From the NCBI GenBank assembly GCA_029339195.1, contig JAPTJF010000255.1, positions 1,769 through 65,768 of the forward strand: a stretch of 64,000 nt of DNA. The letters run 5' to 3'. The notes below the pieces were generated by a model that saw only the letters and a list, made by a program, of their open reading frames with translations, made no database searches and was not told the DNA's origin. Position numbers and translations under genes: made by a program. Source of the DNA: Micractinium sp. NFX-FRZ (Eukaryota > Chlorophyta > Trebouxiophyceae > Chlorellales > Chlorellaceae). Positions 1-11,100 of the stretch are shown here, in pieces (positions within the stretch are counted from its first letter, which is position 1; the number at the start of each line of letters is the position of its first letter).

Positions 1-168
1 GCCATCGCCCGGCAGCTGCCAAGGTGCTTCCCTAGTAGCCGCCCCTTCAGTCGTCCTGCAGACCAATGTGGTGTTTTCCACAGCCCTGACGCACAGCGCC
101 CACTGGCCCTAAACCCCTTCTGCCCACTGGGATGCCCTGCCCGACCATCCCACCCGTGGCCATTGCAG

Positions 169-975
169 CCCCAAGCCGCCGCCTCCAAAGCCGCCCCCTC
201 CCAGGCCACCTCCCCCCCGCCCCTCACCTCCGTCCCCCAAACCTCCTAGCCCCAGGTGCGGCTGCAGAGCTGCATGACGTTGCTGCCCCCATGTCACTTC
301 TGGCTCAGCAACACGGTTCAAGAGGCCGTGAGGGCATGCTACTAAGGGGGGACGGCCCGGCGCCAGCAACAGCCAGCTTGACTAAGTGTTGACCACATGA
401 TCGTACTTACAAAGCGGCGTTGGGGCCAGCGAGGCTGTGCACGCCTTTGGTTGGCTTGCCGTTGGGAGGCAGGGGAGATGACCATTTTCACTCTCTCAAG
501 TGATTGGGGCCTGCTTCTGACACCCTTTCTTGCAGTCCCAAGCCGCCTCCACCACCGCCGCCCCCACGCCCTCGACCGCCCTCACCAAAGCCACCGCCCC
601 CCAAGCCCCCACCCCCGCGCCCTCCCAGCCCCAGGTGAGCACCGCCTGAGCGCTGCGGCAGCTCGCAGCACCACAGCATGAGACCCGCAGCTGGCAAGAG
701 CAGTCCACACAGCTGCTCGAATCCTGCCCAAGTCGGGGCCTTCTCCCTCGCAATCAAACAGTCGGCTGACTTGGTGCAGTCACCCGCCTGTGCATTGCGC
801 GCCACTTCCCTCGTGGATCAGTGCCACCCTGCATGGTTCTTGCAACCCCTGACCCTCCCTTGTTGAAACTGCCGCGCCGCCTGCACGGCCCGCTGCCCCT
901 GCCTCCCTGGCGCAGCCCTAAGCCGCCGCCTCCCAAGCCACCGCCACCCAGGCCCCCACCCCCTCCCAGGCCCAG
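169..975 (+). CDS. Proline-rich multi-exon protein, partial (pherophorin-like)
   Basis: Three exon-like blocks (169-255, 536-634, 916-975) each follow a pyrimidine-rich CAG acceptor, end in CCCAG before GTGCGG, GTGAGC or GTGCGC, and read through without a stop in the same phase (2 in, 2 out). Each encodes a module of the form S-PKPPPPKPPPPRPPP. Their lengths (87, 99 and 60 nt) are multiples of three, so any module could be added or skipped without a frameshift. The two introns are almost equal (280 and 281 nt). Proline-rich rods with SPKPPPP repeats are typical of volvocalean and chlorellalean cell-wall glycoproteins such as pherophorins, where the prolines are hydroxylated and glycosylated; that family assignment is inference. 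The N-terminus lies before the window or in unrecognised exons, and I cannot place the C-terminal exons. Confidence 0.45.
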
Positions 976-2510
976 GTGCGCACAGGGGCGTGCGCTGGAC
1001 AGCGGGGCGTCGACCGGTGCCACTTGCGGCTTGATTGGCTGCAGGCCCATGAACACGTCCGCGCCTTGCAGGCGTCCCACGCTGCCGCACGCTCATCCCT
1101 CATCCCAGGAGACGCATCTGCCTTGGGCATATGCATGCCCTCACGGCAATGCCATGGTCTTCCTCGAATGCCTGCAGACCTCCCAGCCCCCGTCCAAGAC
1201 CACCCCCGAGGCGCCGCCTGATCTAGCGGCTGAGCCAGAGCACCAGAGCATGCCCAGGGACGGCTGGGATGCCGATGCAACACTGGCTGCGTTGCTGAGA
1301 AGCTGCACCTCAGCTTCCTGCGCAACCTGCTCGGCGTGCGGCAAGGCACCCCCAAGCGGCGTCGTGCTCAAAAGATGGGACACGCGTTGGGCCCGCTGGC
1401 TGGTGCCAGCAGCACGGTTGTATAACCGAGCGCATCTAGTGCCTGCCAGCCTTCCCGCCACTGGCACGGTGCATATGCCTGCGGACCTGTCGCCAATTGC
1501 CCAGTGTGCGCAGCAAGCTGTGCCCTCATCTATAAGAGGCCGTCCCCCGACCTACGTGTAGCATCCTCTGTCACGCAGCTCTCCATATGCCCAGGGATCA
1601 GCGAATCCGCCCACAGGGCAAAGGCCCTAGGGAGGAGAGCTTGCCCAGGCGGCGCCGCACCCCGCACATGGCCGCATGCTCGAGGGTGAATAGGCAGGTT
1701 TAGCCTGGCTATGCAGCCTTAGAATCCATGGCGTGATCTGGTTCTGTGCCAGCGCTTGCATCCAGCACAAGCGCTGATGTTGACATGAACATGCTTTTGG
1801 AGCTGGCGGTCGGTGGGCAGGGGGGTCGCAGGCCACATGCACCGTTGAGCATGCATGGCAGGACGTGAGCAGAGGACGTGGAGGCCTGGCTTGCACCTGT
1901 GTCAACGCACTACACTTGATTCACATTTCCTGCGAACAGTTTACGAAGGGTTGCGGCGTCAGGGCTAGTGGATGACTTGGGCCTGGGCCTCACCACAGTT
2001 GGGCATTATGGGAGACCAGCAAAAGCCAGCCTCAAGGTGGAAAGTGGGCCATTGGTTTCAGCTGCGGCGAGCGCCCCTCATTCTCCTGGCGCGCCCTCTC
2101 CTCATATCCGGTGCTTTGAGCTTTGGTGGCATGCCAGGGGAGGCATCACAACGGCAAGAATGAGCTTGCAAAGTTGGTACCGGCGGTTGAGGGAGGACCG
2201 CTTTAGGAGGTGCGCCGCTTGGTGGAGCAGCGATTGCAGCCAATCGGGGGCAGCACAGCCGAAGAGACGCCAGCAAGCGACGACGCATATCCGCCCATTT
2301 TTCTGCGAGGCCACCCCAGCAGCCTGGCACGCCTGACGAAAGAGCGATGCATGGCCGATAGCGTGGTGCATTCGGGGGTCTGCAGAGCCGGCTGGCCCAC
2401 GCTGAGCAGCCACTTTCGGCGCCGCTTGCCGCAGCTGCCGCCTGCCGCCCACAGGGCACTTGCTGCCCTTGGCCATTTGGCTGCCCTCCTTGATGCCACC
2501 GATCATGCAG
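976..2510. other. No confident gene apart from the retroelement relic
   Basis: Apart from the reverse-transcriptase relic I see no conserved motif. Open frames here overlap on both strands and show no splice-consistent structure. The 3' exons of the proline-rich gene and the 5' exons of the downstream membrane-protein gene may be hidden in this stretch. Confidence 0.4.
1290..1490 (+). mobile_element. Decayed LINE-type reverse transcriptase fragment
   Basis: One frame reads LHLSFLRNLLGVRQGTP and, after a frameshift, the neighbouring frame continues PPSGVVLKRWDTRWARWL and AARLYNRAHL. This order (LGVRxxTP, then VVL, then RWxxWL.AARLYNR) resembles the segment just after the polymerase domain of non-LTR retrotransposon ORF2 proteins in green-algal genomes. 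It is short, frameshifted, lacks the polymerase core and has no visible ends or target-site duplication, so it is a relic. Assignment is from motif memory only. Confidence 0.35.
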
Positions 2511-4036
2511 GGCGCTGAACGACCATTACGCAGACCTGGACAGGGCGGGCCTGATCCTCGCTGCAACAAGCGTGCTGGTGCTCTCAATCTTCAAGACCTG
2601 GGCACAAGAGCGGCGCGCAGGTCTGTAGGTCTTTCAGCTAAAAACTACAGTCGTGCTGTATACGCATGTTGACGTGGTGGTCTTGACAGATGGGCGAGAG
2701 CTGCTGCGTGCTGCCCTTGGCTGATTAATGTGCAGGGGAGCCGCTGAACCAGCGCTGCCTCCCTCCATCCCCCCTCTCTGCCACAGGCCTGGCTCTCTTC
2801 AACTGCGGCTACGTGGCCGCCACGCTGGGCCTGGCGCTGCTGATCCAATACCGGCGGAGCACATGGCTCAACCACCGCGAGGCATTCAGCCTGGCGCAGT
2901 ACGTGCTCACCAGCAGTGTCGCAATCTCTGGCGGTGAGACGCTCTCCTTGTTGCTGGCTGCTCCCCCGCTGCCCATCGGTGCATGCACGGCTGCCTGCCA
3001 CGCTGGCACTGGGGCTGCCGCTGCTGCTGTTGGAACGCCGGCATCGTTGCTGCTGCTTGGGGACCTCGCACAGCAGCAGCGCAGCCAGCTGGGCTGCTGC
3101 CCGTGCAGCCGCAGCCGCCCGCTGGGCTGCTGCCCGTGACCACCCTGCTCCCCTGGCCCCGCCCCCTGCTGCAGCCCTGTACGGCGGCACAAATTTCATT
3201 GAGCTGCACAGGGGCAGCCCCCTAGCCCTCCTCCTCCTGCTGCTGATCTACAACCCAGCGATATGGATACTGATGATGGCGCTGTATGCACGCGCACCCA
3301 CCGCCTGGAACATCCTGGCACTCCCGCTGGCCATCCTGCTGCCCCTGCTGGCCGGCCCCCGCGTGTGCCACCGCGTCCTGCAGGCGCCCGGCGTGCACGG
3401 CCCGCTGGATGAGCTCTACCGCAGCCTGGCGCTGCTGCAGTGAGTCCCGCCGGCGCTGCCTGGCCAGCGCCGCGCCACGCTGTGCCATGCTGTGAACCTG
3501 TGGCCTCCCCCTGCCTGCCTGCCTGCCTGCCCGCCCAACTCCTGTTGTGGGTGAGGTGCCTGACCACACACACTCACCGCTCCCCTTCGCCCCTGCAATC
3601 ACTGCCGCCCTGCCGCTCTGCTTGCAGTGGTATGGGCTCGCCAGTCGCGCCGTACCTGGTTGTGGGCATAGCGGAGCCTCTGGACCAGTGCCTCGTGGTG
3701 AATGCCTGGTCGCTGGTGACGGTCGGGGTGCTGCTGCCGCTCACACTCCTCGCCAGATCCGAGCAGCGCGCCCGCCAGGTCTTCCAGAGGCAGCAGCAGC
3801 GGCAGCGGCGGCTGGGAGCAAGCCGAGGGGTTGCAGCAGGGCCGGGCAATGCGCGACCTGCTGCCGCCATGCCGGCGGGGCAGGAAGGGGAGCGGGTGCT
3901 GCGAGATGCACGGGGGCGGCAGCAGGAAGAGGCGGGGCTGCTGCTGCTGGCGCTGCCTGGTTGCGGCCTGTTTGAGCTCTTCTTCTGCAGCTGCACCACG
4001 TGGGCGGCAGTGCTTGTGCTGCTGCTCAGGGCATGA
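2511..4036 (+). CDS. Multi-pass membrane protein, unidentified, 5' end incomplete
   Basis: Four exons join in consistent phase: 2511-2620, 2787-2933, 3175-3439 and 3628-4036 (stop TGA). The product starts ...ALNDHYADLDRAG, followed by a hydrophobic helix (LILAATSVLVLSIF), a second around YVAATLGLALLIQY, a strong pair in exon 3 (LALLLLLLIYN and ILALPLAILLPLLAG), then PYLVVGIAEPLDQCLVVNAW and a charged Q/R-rich loop before a final hydrophobic C-terminus (AAVLVLLLRA). I count six to eight membrane segments. I do not recognise the family. The in-frame stop at 2491-2493 means the first exon shown begins at the CAG ending at 2510, so at least one upstream exon with the start codon is missing from my model. 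The intron after 2933 carries a tandem repeat (3089-3140). Confidence 0.6.
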
Positions 4037-5108
4037 GCATGCGGCATGCTGTGCCTGCGTCCCCTGCCTGCCACACCTGCACCTTGCTTCCCCCTGCACC
4101 ACTGCCTGTGTTGATCTCGCGCCTCATGCAACCCTCGCCACAACATCCTAACCCCGTCCCACCCCCATAGGATTACCCTACATGTTCCTATTCTTCTTTC
4201 TTAACGCCGTCTTACTGTGTCTCATCCTGTGCTAATATGTCTCACTTTGCAAATGGTGTCAGCAGGCTGCCCAGGCCAGCCGTGCTGGGGGGAATGGGAG
4301 GAGCGAGAGACCGGCAGCGGGAGGGGCCAGCTGGCAGGCTTTGTGGGTGCCCCCTCGCCTCCCCTCTCCACCGCCAGGCCTGTGCACGTTTGCTTACACA
4401 GCAGCTCGGTGCCACACACATGTGCTTTTGACGAAGAGAAGGGCGGCGGGTGAACACACGTGGGTCAGGTGGGAACCGAACTGGGGGAGGACGAAACTGG
4501 ATACGCTAAGGGGCATCACTGCACCGGGTACATACGTGGTGTTGCCTGTTGCCGCCCAGTGGGCGCATGCAGGCAATTGCCCGCATGGCGCACATGGGCT
4601 ATGCGTGGGAGGTAGAGGGACAGGGAGTAGTAGCGACATAAAAACCGGGTCTAGATGAGGAGCGAGGGAAGGGGGAGGAGGGTGATGGATATGGGGGGGT
4701 GGGTGCCTGCGGCGCAACGCTGCCAGCTGGTGGCGGCGCGACACCAAGGCACCACACTTGATCTCACACATTGCTGCAAAGTCGTGAGCAGACATCAGAA
4801 AAGGCAGGCAAGAATGGGGGCAGGTGCTTGTTGGCACCGCGGGTTGGGAGGCCTGGGGAGACGAGGGCGGGGCCGGGTCGGTGGGTGAGCATGCGTTGCT
4901 TGGCTTCATGTGGGTGCTGCGGGGGTCGACTCAAAGATCGAAGGGTTTGGGGGGGCGCTGCCAAAGGGGTGCCGCTAGCAAGGGCCGGTTTGGAGGGAGC
5001 GAGGGGGGCGCCATGGTGCGCGCAGCCGGCTGGGCGCGCACTGCTGCCAGCCGCTCACAGACTTCTCGCCGCACCCGCGGCCTGGGAGGGTGGTGGGAGA
5101 GCTGCACC
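4037..5108. other. Convergent intergenic region
   Basis: This holds the 3' flanks of the upstream membrane-protein gene (+) and of glucan water dikinase (-). On the minus strand a TGTAA poly(A)-type motif lies at 4400-4396. Open frames here are uninterrupted only because of high GC; none has recognisable motifs. Confidence 0.5.
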
Positions 5109-8100
5109 TCACATCTGGGGGCGCGTCTGCACAACAGTCACTTTGCCATCAGGGTCCACCACTCCCTCCACATCCTGCAGCCAGCCAGCCAGGCAAGGCG
5201 GGAGAGTGGGCGCGCAGGCACAGCAGGGGCCGCAGCCGAGGAGCTAGGGCAGGCGGCTTGGGTGGCGGAGCAGCACACCCAGCTGCAGGCGCCCCGCATG
5301 CCTGCCCTCTTCACTCGTCTTCCTGCTACCTCTCCCTGCCATCCCGCCCCCGTCCCCCCCCACCTGCGCCGACCCCAGCGCCTGAATGGCTAGCTGTTAC
5401 GGCAGATATCTGCCCGCGCCCCATACCTCTCCACTCCGCTTCTGCTGTGCTACCGCCCCCGGCCCTCACCTGCGCAGAGCCCAGCGCCTGCTCGATGGCC
5501 AGCCCCGTGCGGCAGATGTCTGCCATCAAGCGGTGGCGGAAGGCCTCGTCCAGCAGCAGCGGGTCGGAGGAGTAGTCCACCTTGAGGGTCTCCGTGGTGG
5601 CGGTGGTCACAGAGTCGTAGAGGCCTGCAGGAGGGAAGAAGGAAGGCAAGGGCAAGGAGGCGGGGCGGGGGGGTGTGAAGGAGACCAATTGTAAGGCTTC
5701 TGTGGTGGCGGTGGCCAGAGGCCTGCGTGAGGGAAGAGGGACGCAAAAGCAAGGAAGCAGGGCGAAGGTGGGGGTGTTCAGGGCGGGTCTGGGGAATGGC
5801 CCGCTAGGGAGCTTCCGTGGTAACGGTGGCCAAGGGCTGGGAGGAAGCAGGGGAGGGGCGAGGTGGGGAGCTGCGGGGGAGGGGCGCCGCCCAGCATGAG
5901 GGTCAGCGTGCGGCTGCAGCGCCGCCCGTGATCCCCCAACTGCGCTCTTCCTGCCTTCCTGCCTCCATGCAGCTCCTCCGTGCCTGCAGATCGCCAACTT
6001 CCACTCTTGACTTGCACACCACCCGCTCCCCACCCTACCGGCCACCCGCCCCACCTGCTCCCGCATATCCCTGCAGGTCCTCCCCGTTTGAGTCTGACCG
6101 GAAGATGAGCGACTCGGCCACAAACATGCCCTCGCTCTTGGAGGGGTACAGCAGCACCTGCGGGGAGGATGCGGGGGGGCATGGGCAGCAGGTGGTGTGA
6201 GCGTGGGGGGCAAAGCGGGGAGCGTGGCACGAGCTTGAGCCGCACCTTGACACACACACACCTGCCCCAAGCTCCTGCATAGCGACCCTCACATTCACAT
6301 GTGTCTCACCTTTGCCCCTCCCCTTCCCCTTCCACACCAGGTGCCTGCGTCCCAACCCTCCCCTTGCCCTCCTCCTCACCCGCGGGTTGCCGATGTCGTC
6401 CTTGCGCGCCACAAAGGTGAGGGCGGTGCCCGGCACGGTACCGCTCACAATGGCCTCCCCCAGCCCCCGCACCAGCTCGCAGTACACCTCCCCGGCGTCG
6501 CCGTTGGTGGGGTTGGTGGTGTGGATCACAAAGGCGTACTGCAGGGGGAGGGACACACGGTAAGGCTAGTGAGGGTGTGCAGGGTGCAGCAAAAAAAAGT
6601 CCACCTGCGTGAGCACCAACCATGCGCTGGCAAAGTATCACAACACATGGCCTGCGGCACCCACAGACCCGGCGCACCCACCACCCACACCCAGCCCCTC
6701 GCCGGCAGACCCTTCCTGCACACCCTACCACCTCCTCACCTGAGCGGGCACCACGCGCTGGCACAGCACCGCCATGCGCACGTCGTCAAAGTTGAGGCCG
6801 ACCTTGCGGGTGGACACGTAGGCGCGGTCGTTGTACTTGGAGGCCCACACAGACTGCAGGCGGGGGCAGGGAGCAGGTGGGCGTGTGCACAGGGTCGAGA
6901 AGCGCCAGCGAGCATTGGTGTGGTGGGAGGCACGTAGTTTGGGGAGGCGGAGAGGAAGAGATGGAGGCGGGCGGGCGGACGAGCACAGGGGAGGGTACTT
7001 CAGCCAGGGCAAGCCAGCTGCGGCTGCAGCATCCACCCAGCGCCAGCCGCTTCCAGCTGCAAGGACTGATCCACAGCCAGGCCCTGCCGCGCCTGCTGTC
7101 CAATCAACCCACCTTGAGCGCGTACAGGGCGGCATCCCACTCCTGCTGGTTCTGGGGCACCGCGATGCCCGCGCCCTTCATGCTCTCCTTGAGCGAAGCC
7201 TGCAGCTCGTCGGGCACGTGCACCTGCGCGCACAGAGGGGCAATGCGGGGAGGCAGGAGCGGTTATTATGCCGCAAGGGTTGGTGGCGCAGCCGCAGCTG
7301 TCACGTTTCTGTGCCAGCACAAGTACAACCGCTTCAGGCACACTCAGGCATGCTCAACCCTTGAGCCAGCACCGTCCACCCACCTCCCTCCCTGACAACA
7401 AGACCCACCTACCTGCACGATTTCCCAACAGCCTCACCCACACCCACCTCCCCTCTGCCCTCATACAACACAACCCACCCACCTGCATGCCCAGCTCATT
7501 TCCCAGCAGCACCCACCCACACCACCTCGCCTCTGCCCTCATACGACACGGCCCGCCCACCTGCATGACCAGCTCGCGGCAGCGTGCCAGTGCGGCGCCC
7601 GCGCTGGACGGCTCCACCCGCTTCACCGCCTCGCCCAGCTCCTTGGCCATCTTCTTGTTGTGGTCCCCGAGCTTGAGGGCCTCCTCAAAGGAGGAGAAGG
7701 GCACGGTGATGGAGGAGGGGAGGGAGATCCAGTCGGGCAGGCGGCCGCGCAGGCCGGCCAGGTTCTTGGACTTGGCGCCCACCACCTGGCGTGTGTGTGG
7801 GGGGGGCAGGTGTAGGGCAGGGGCGGATTTCAGGGTCGGGAGGAAGGAGGTGGTGAGGCGGCATGTGGTGGCATGAGGGCAAGAGTACCTGATGCTGACA
7901 CCTGGTAGCCTACGGTGTGCCTACAACCCTCAGCAGCCTCCCAAGCGTGCATGCCTCTTGCTCTCCTCAATCCCCACCCCGCAGCGCTCACGTTGTTTGC
8001 AAAGCCGTCCATGCCCACCACCCACTTGCCGCACCAGCGCGGGATTTCTACCCGCAGCGGCGCACGGGCCGCCGCCGCCGCAGCGGCGCCTGCACAGGTA

Positions 8101-11100
8101 GGGAATGCGAGCGTGCAGGGTCAGGCGCGCAGGTGTGTGGGCAGGCCAAAGGCCACCCACAAAAGCAAGCACGGTGCAGCCAAGGACTGCAAGCTGGCAC
8201 TCATGCCAGCAGGCACACCTGCCGCCCCCCAACTGCCCCCGCTGCCAACTCTGCGCGTGCCTGCACGGCAACAGCAAACAGCTGGCCATGCAGGCACCGG
8301 CGCTCTCTGACACCCACGCAGCGCCCAACCACGCACCATCGGTGTGCATCGCCAGCTCAGCCGCGTCCACCTCCCGCCACTTCACCGCCCCCGCCGCCGT
8401 CGTCTCAATCGCCACGCTCTTGCCAGCCATCCCCGCCACCTCGTCCAGCTGGTGCTGGTCGTAGCAGGAGGCAAAGAGGACGTGCATGTTGCGCGACCGC
8501 ACGCTGAGGTGCGACAGCACGTCGGGGGTGTCGCCGCTGCGGGGCAGAGGAGCGAGCAGGGGGAATGGGGGCGGGGCATGCGGTCAGGGGATGGGGCACC
8601 TCTGTGAGGCACAGCACCAGCAAACAATCCATCCTGTAGCAGGCCAGGGCCGCGAGTGAAGATAGCTGCATGATGCCAGCAGTGAGTTCGTAAGGGCAGG
8701 GGGCGGGTAGTGGAGGAGCTGCATCATGACTGCGGACAGGGCAGCGGCCCGCAAGGCAGGCAGCGGGGTGTGGGGCCTCACCTGATGACACCCACCACGC
8801 CCACAGGCACCTCCTCCTCTCCCGTCACCCGCTTGGCCAGCAGGATGGTGGGCTCGGGGTAGACCTGGGGGGCGGGGCAGGGCAGGGAAGGCAGAAGTGT
8901 AGGAAGGAAGGCAAGGCAGGGGGCAAGCTGGAGGCGCAGAGAAGGCAGGATGGTGGGCTCCGACAAGACATTGGGGCAGGGGAGAGACGGGTTGGCGGCG
9001 AAGGAAAGCGGGCAGGGAGGTACAGAAGAGTAGGGCAAAGCAGGCTGAAAGGGCAGGCAGTGGGGCGAGCAAGCCAACAGGGAAGTACCAGCAGGCGCAC
9101 ACACCGCCTCGTGCCTCTGTTAAGCCCCGCCCACACACCTGCAGACAGCCTTCACCCGCCCCACCCTGCCCACCCCCACCCACCCACCACCCCCGTACCT
9201 TCTCCTGGATGCCGTGCAGGTCGGGCACAATCTCCAGGCGGCCGTAGCAGTTGCCCGGGGAGATGACCTGCCAGGCGCCCAGCTCCGCGGCCCCCCGCAT
9301 GTGCGGCTCCACCGCGCTCAGCACCAGGCTGACCGCAAAGGCGGGCCCGCCGCGCACCACCTCCTCAGGGAAGAGCTGCGGTGCAATTCATTGGCAGGGG
9401 GACGGGCAGTGGGGGAGGGGGGTGTGATGGGGTGGGGCAGGGGGTCTGGTTGGGGAGAAGAGTCGAGGGGATCGCCGGGCCACCACGTTTCTCAGGGAAG
9501 CGCGGCAGCAAAAGCATGAGGGGGAGGGGGGAGGGATGGGGTGACAGCAGAAGAAGGGGCAGGTGCATGCCTCTGCGGGGGAGAGCTGCAGTGAGGGCAG
9601 GCCAACTCAGGGCTGGTGCTGGTGCGAGTACTGTGGGGAGGGGCAGGGGCGGGCAAGACAGGCTTCAGAGCAGGGTAGCGCGCCGGCTCAGCACGGCATG
9701 TTCAGTCACAGTGCTCCCCTGCAGGCGCCCTCCCTTCCCCTCCGGGCCCTGGCACCTCCACCTGCTGCCCCCAGCCACCTGCCCACGCACCTGCACCGCC
9801 CAGTTGTCGCAGCCCATGGCCTGGCCGTAGTTCTGGCTGATGGGCCCCAGGGTGGCGCTGACGTGGTCGCTCACAGCCGCCAGCGCGCGCCGGATGCGCT
9901 CAATCACCGCCATCGCCCGCAGCGCGTCGTCCTTGCCGGCGCGCTGCCCCGAGCGCACCGCCTGCGGCAGCTCCTGCCACGCCTTGAGGCAGTAGCACAC
10001 CTCCTCGTTGTCGCCCAGGCTCAGCGCCAGGTTCTGCAGCAGCGGCGTGATGAACGCGGCAGCCCCCGCGCCGGCGCCGCCCGCGCCGCGCTCCGCAGCG
10101 GCGCGCACCACATTCTCCAGTGCCAGGTCGAGGTACAGCACGTCCCGGCTGTTGCGCAGCACCGGCTGCAGCTCTGTGCGCGCCTCCACGGCTGCCTCCA
10201 TGATGGGCAGGATCTCGGAGCCGTTGCTGTGGGACAGCACGTAGCCCAGGTAGCCCTTGGCGCCGCCGGGCACAAAGGAGGAGGCCGCGGATGCCGACGC
10301 CTGCAGGTCTGCGCCCGAGTGGCACTGCAGGGCGGGAAAGGAGAACAAGCGGGGGCGGGGTGGGGGCGCGACAAGGTGGGGACGCCCATGCTATCCACCA
10401 ATCCGCAAGCAACCTCGCCTCCCCTCAACCCCATGCCTATACCCACCCCCCCACGTTCAATCATCCTGACGAAGGTCCACCCCTGCCTAGGACCCAACCC
10501 TCAGTTCAAGCACATCCCCCCTTCCCAGCCCCCCGCACTCACCGCCTTCAGGATCTTCAGGTAGTTCTCAAACTCCCCGATGAGCGAGTCCCGCTTGTCG
10601 GGGAAGTACTCGGGCTCGGTGCGGATGGCGCGGTCATACCCCTCCAGCATCTGACGCGTCACGCCCGCCTCTGCAGCATCATTAGATGCGTGGAAACGGT
10701 GGTTAGCAAGACGTCTACAGTGAGGAAGGTGTATGGTGTGAGGGCCATCTGCCAAAGCTCACCCGCCATTGCAGCATGAAAGCTGGGGCGGGCCGGGTGG
10801 GGAAGGGTTCACGGAGCCCGCTGGGCGAGAGTGGGAGTGGAGAACTGTCAGGCAGGGCAGGGGCACGGCAAGAGATGGGTGGGGTCTGAAGGGAGGGCGA
10901 CAGCGTGGGGCCAGGTGGAGGCAGCAAGTGGTGCACGTGCTGCCACCGGCGCCACCTGCACCTGGGTGGCTCAGCATGGCACATGCACCTGCATGTGCCA
11001 TGCTGAGCCACCCAGCATCCGTCTCTTCGTCCGGCCGCCCCACCGCACCTGCCAGCACGCCCCAGAAGGTGCCCCGGTTGCCGTTGGAGCGCAGGAAGGC

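Noticed and set aside
821..1561. Single 246-codon open frame through the third proline-rich exon
   Set aside because: It spans a clear CAG acceptor and a GTGCGC donor and merges proline-rich exon sequence with the retroelement relic, so it is not one protein.
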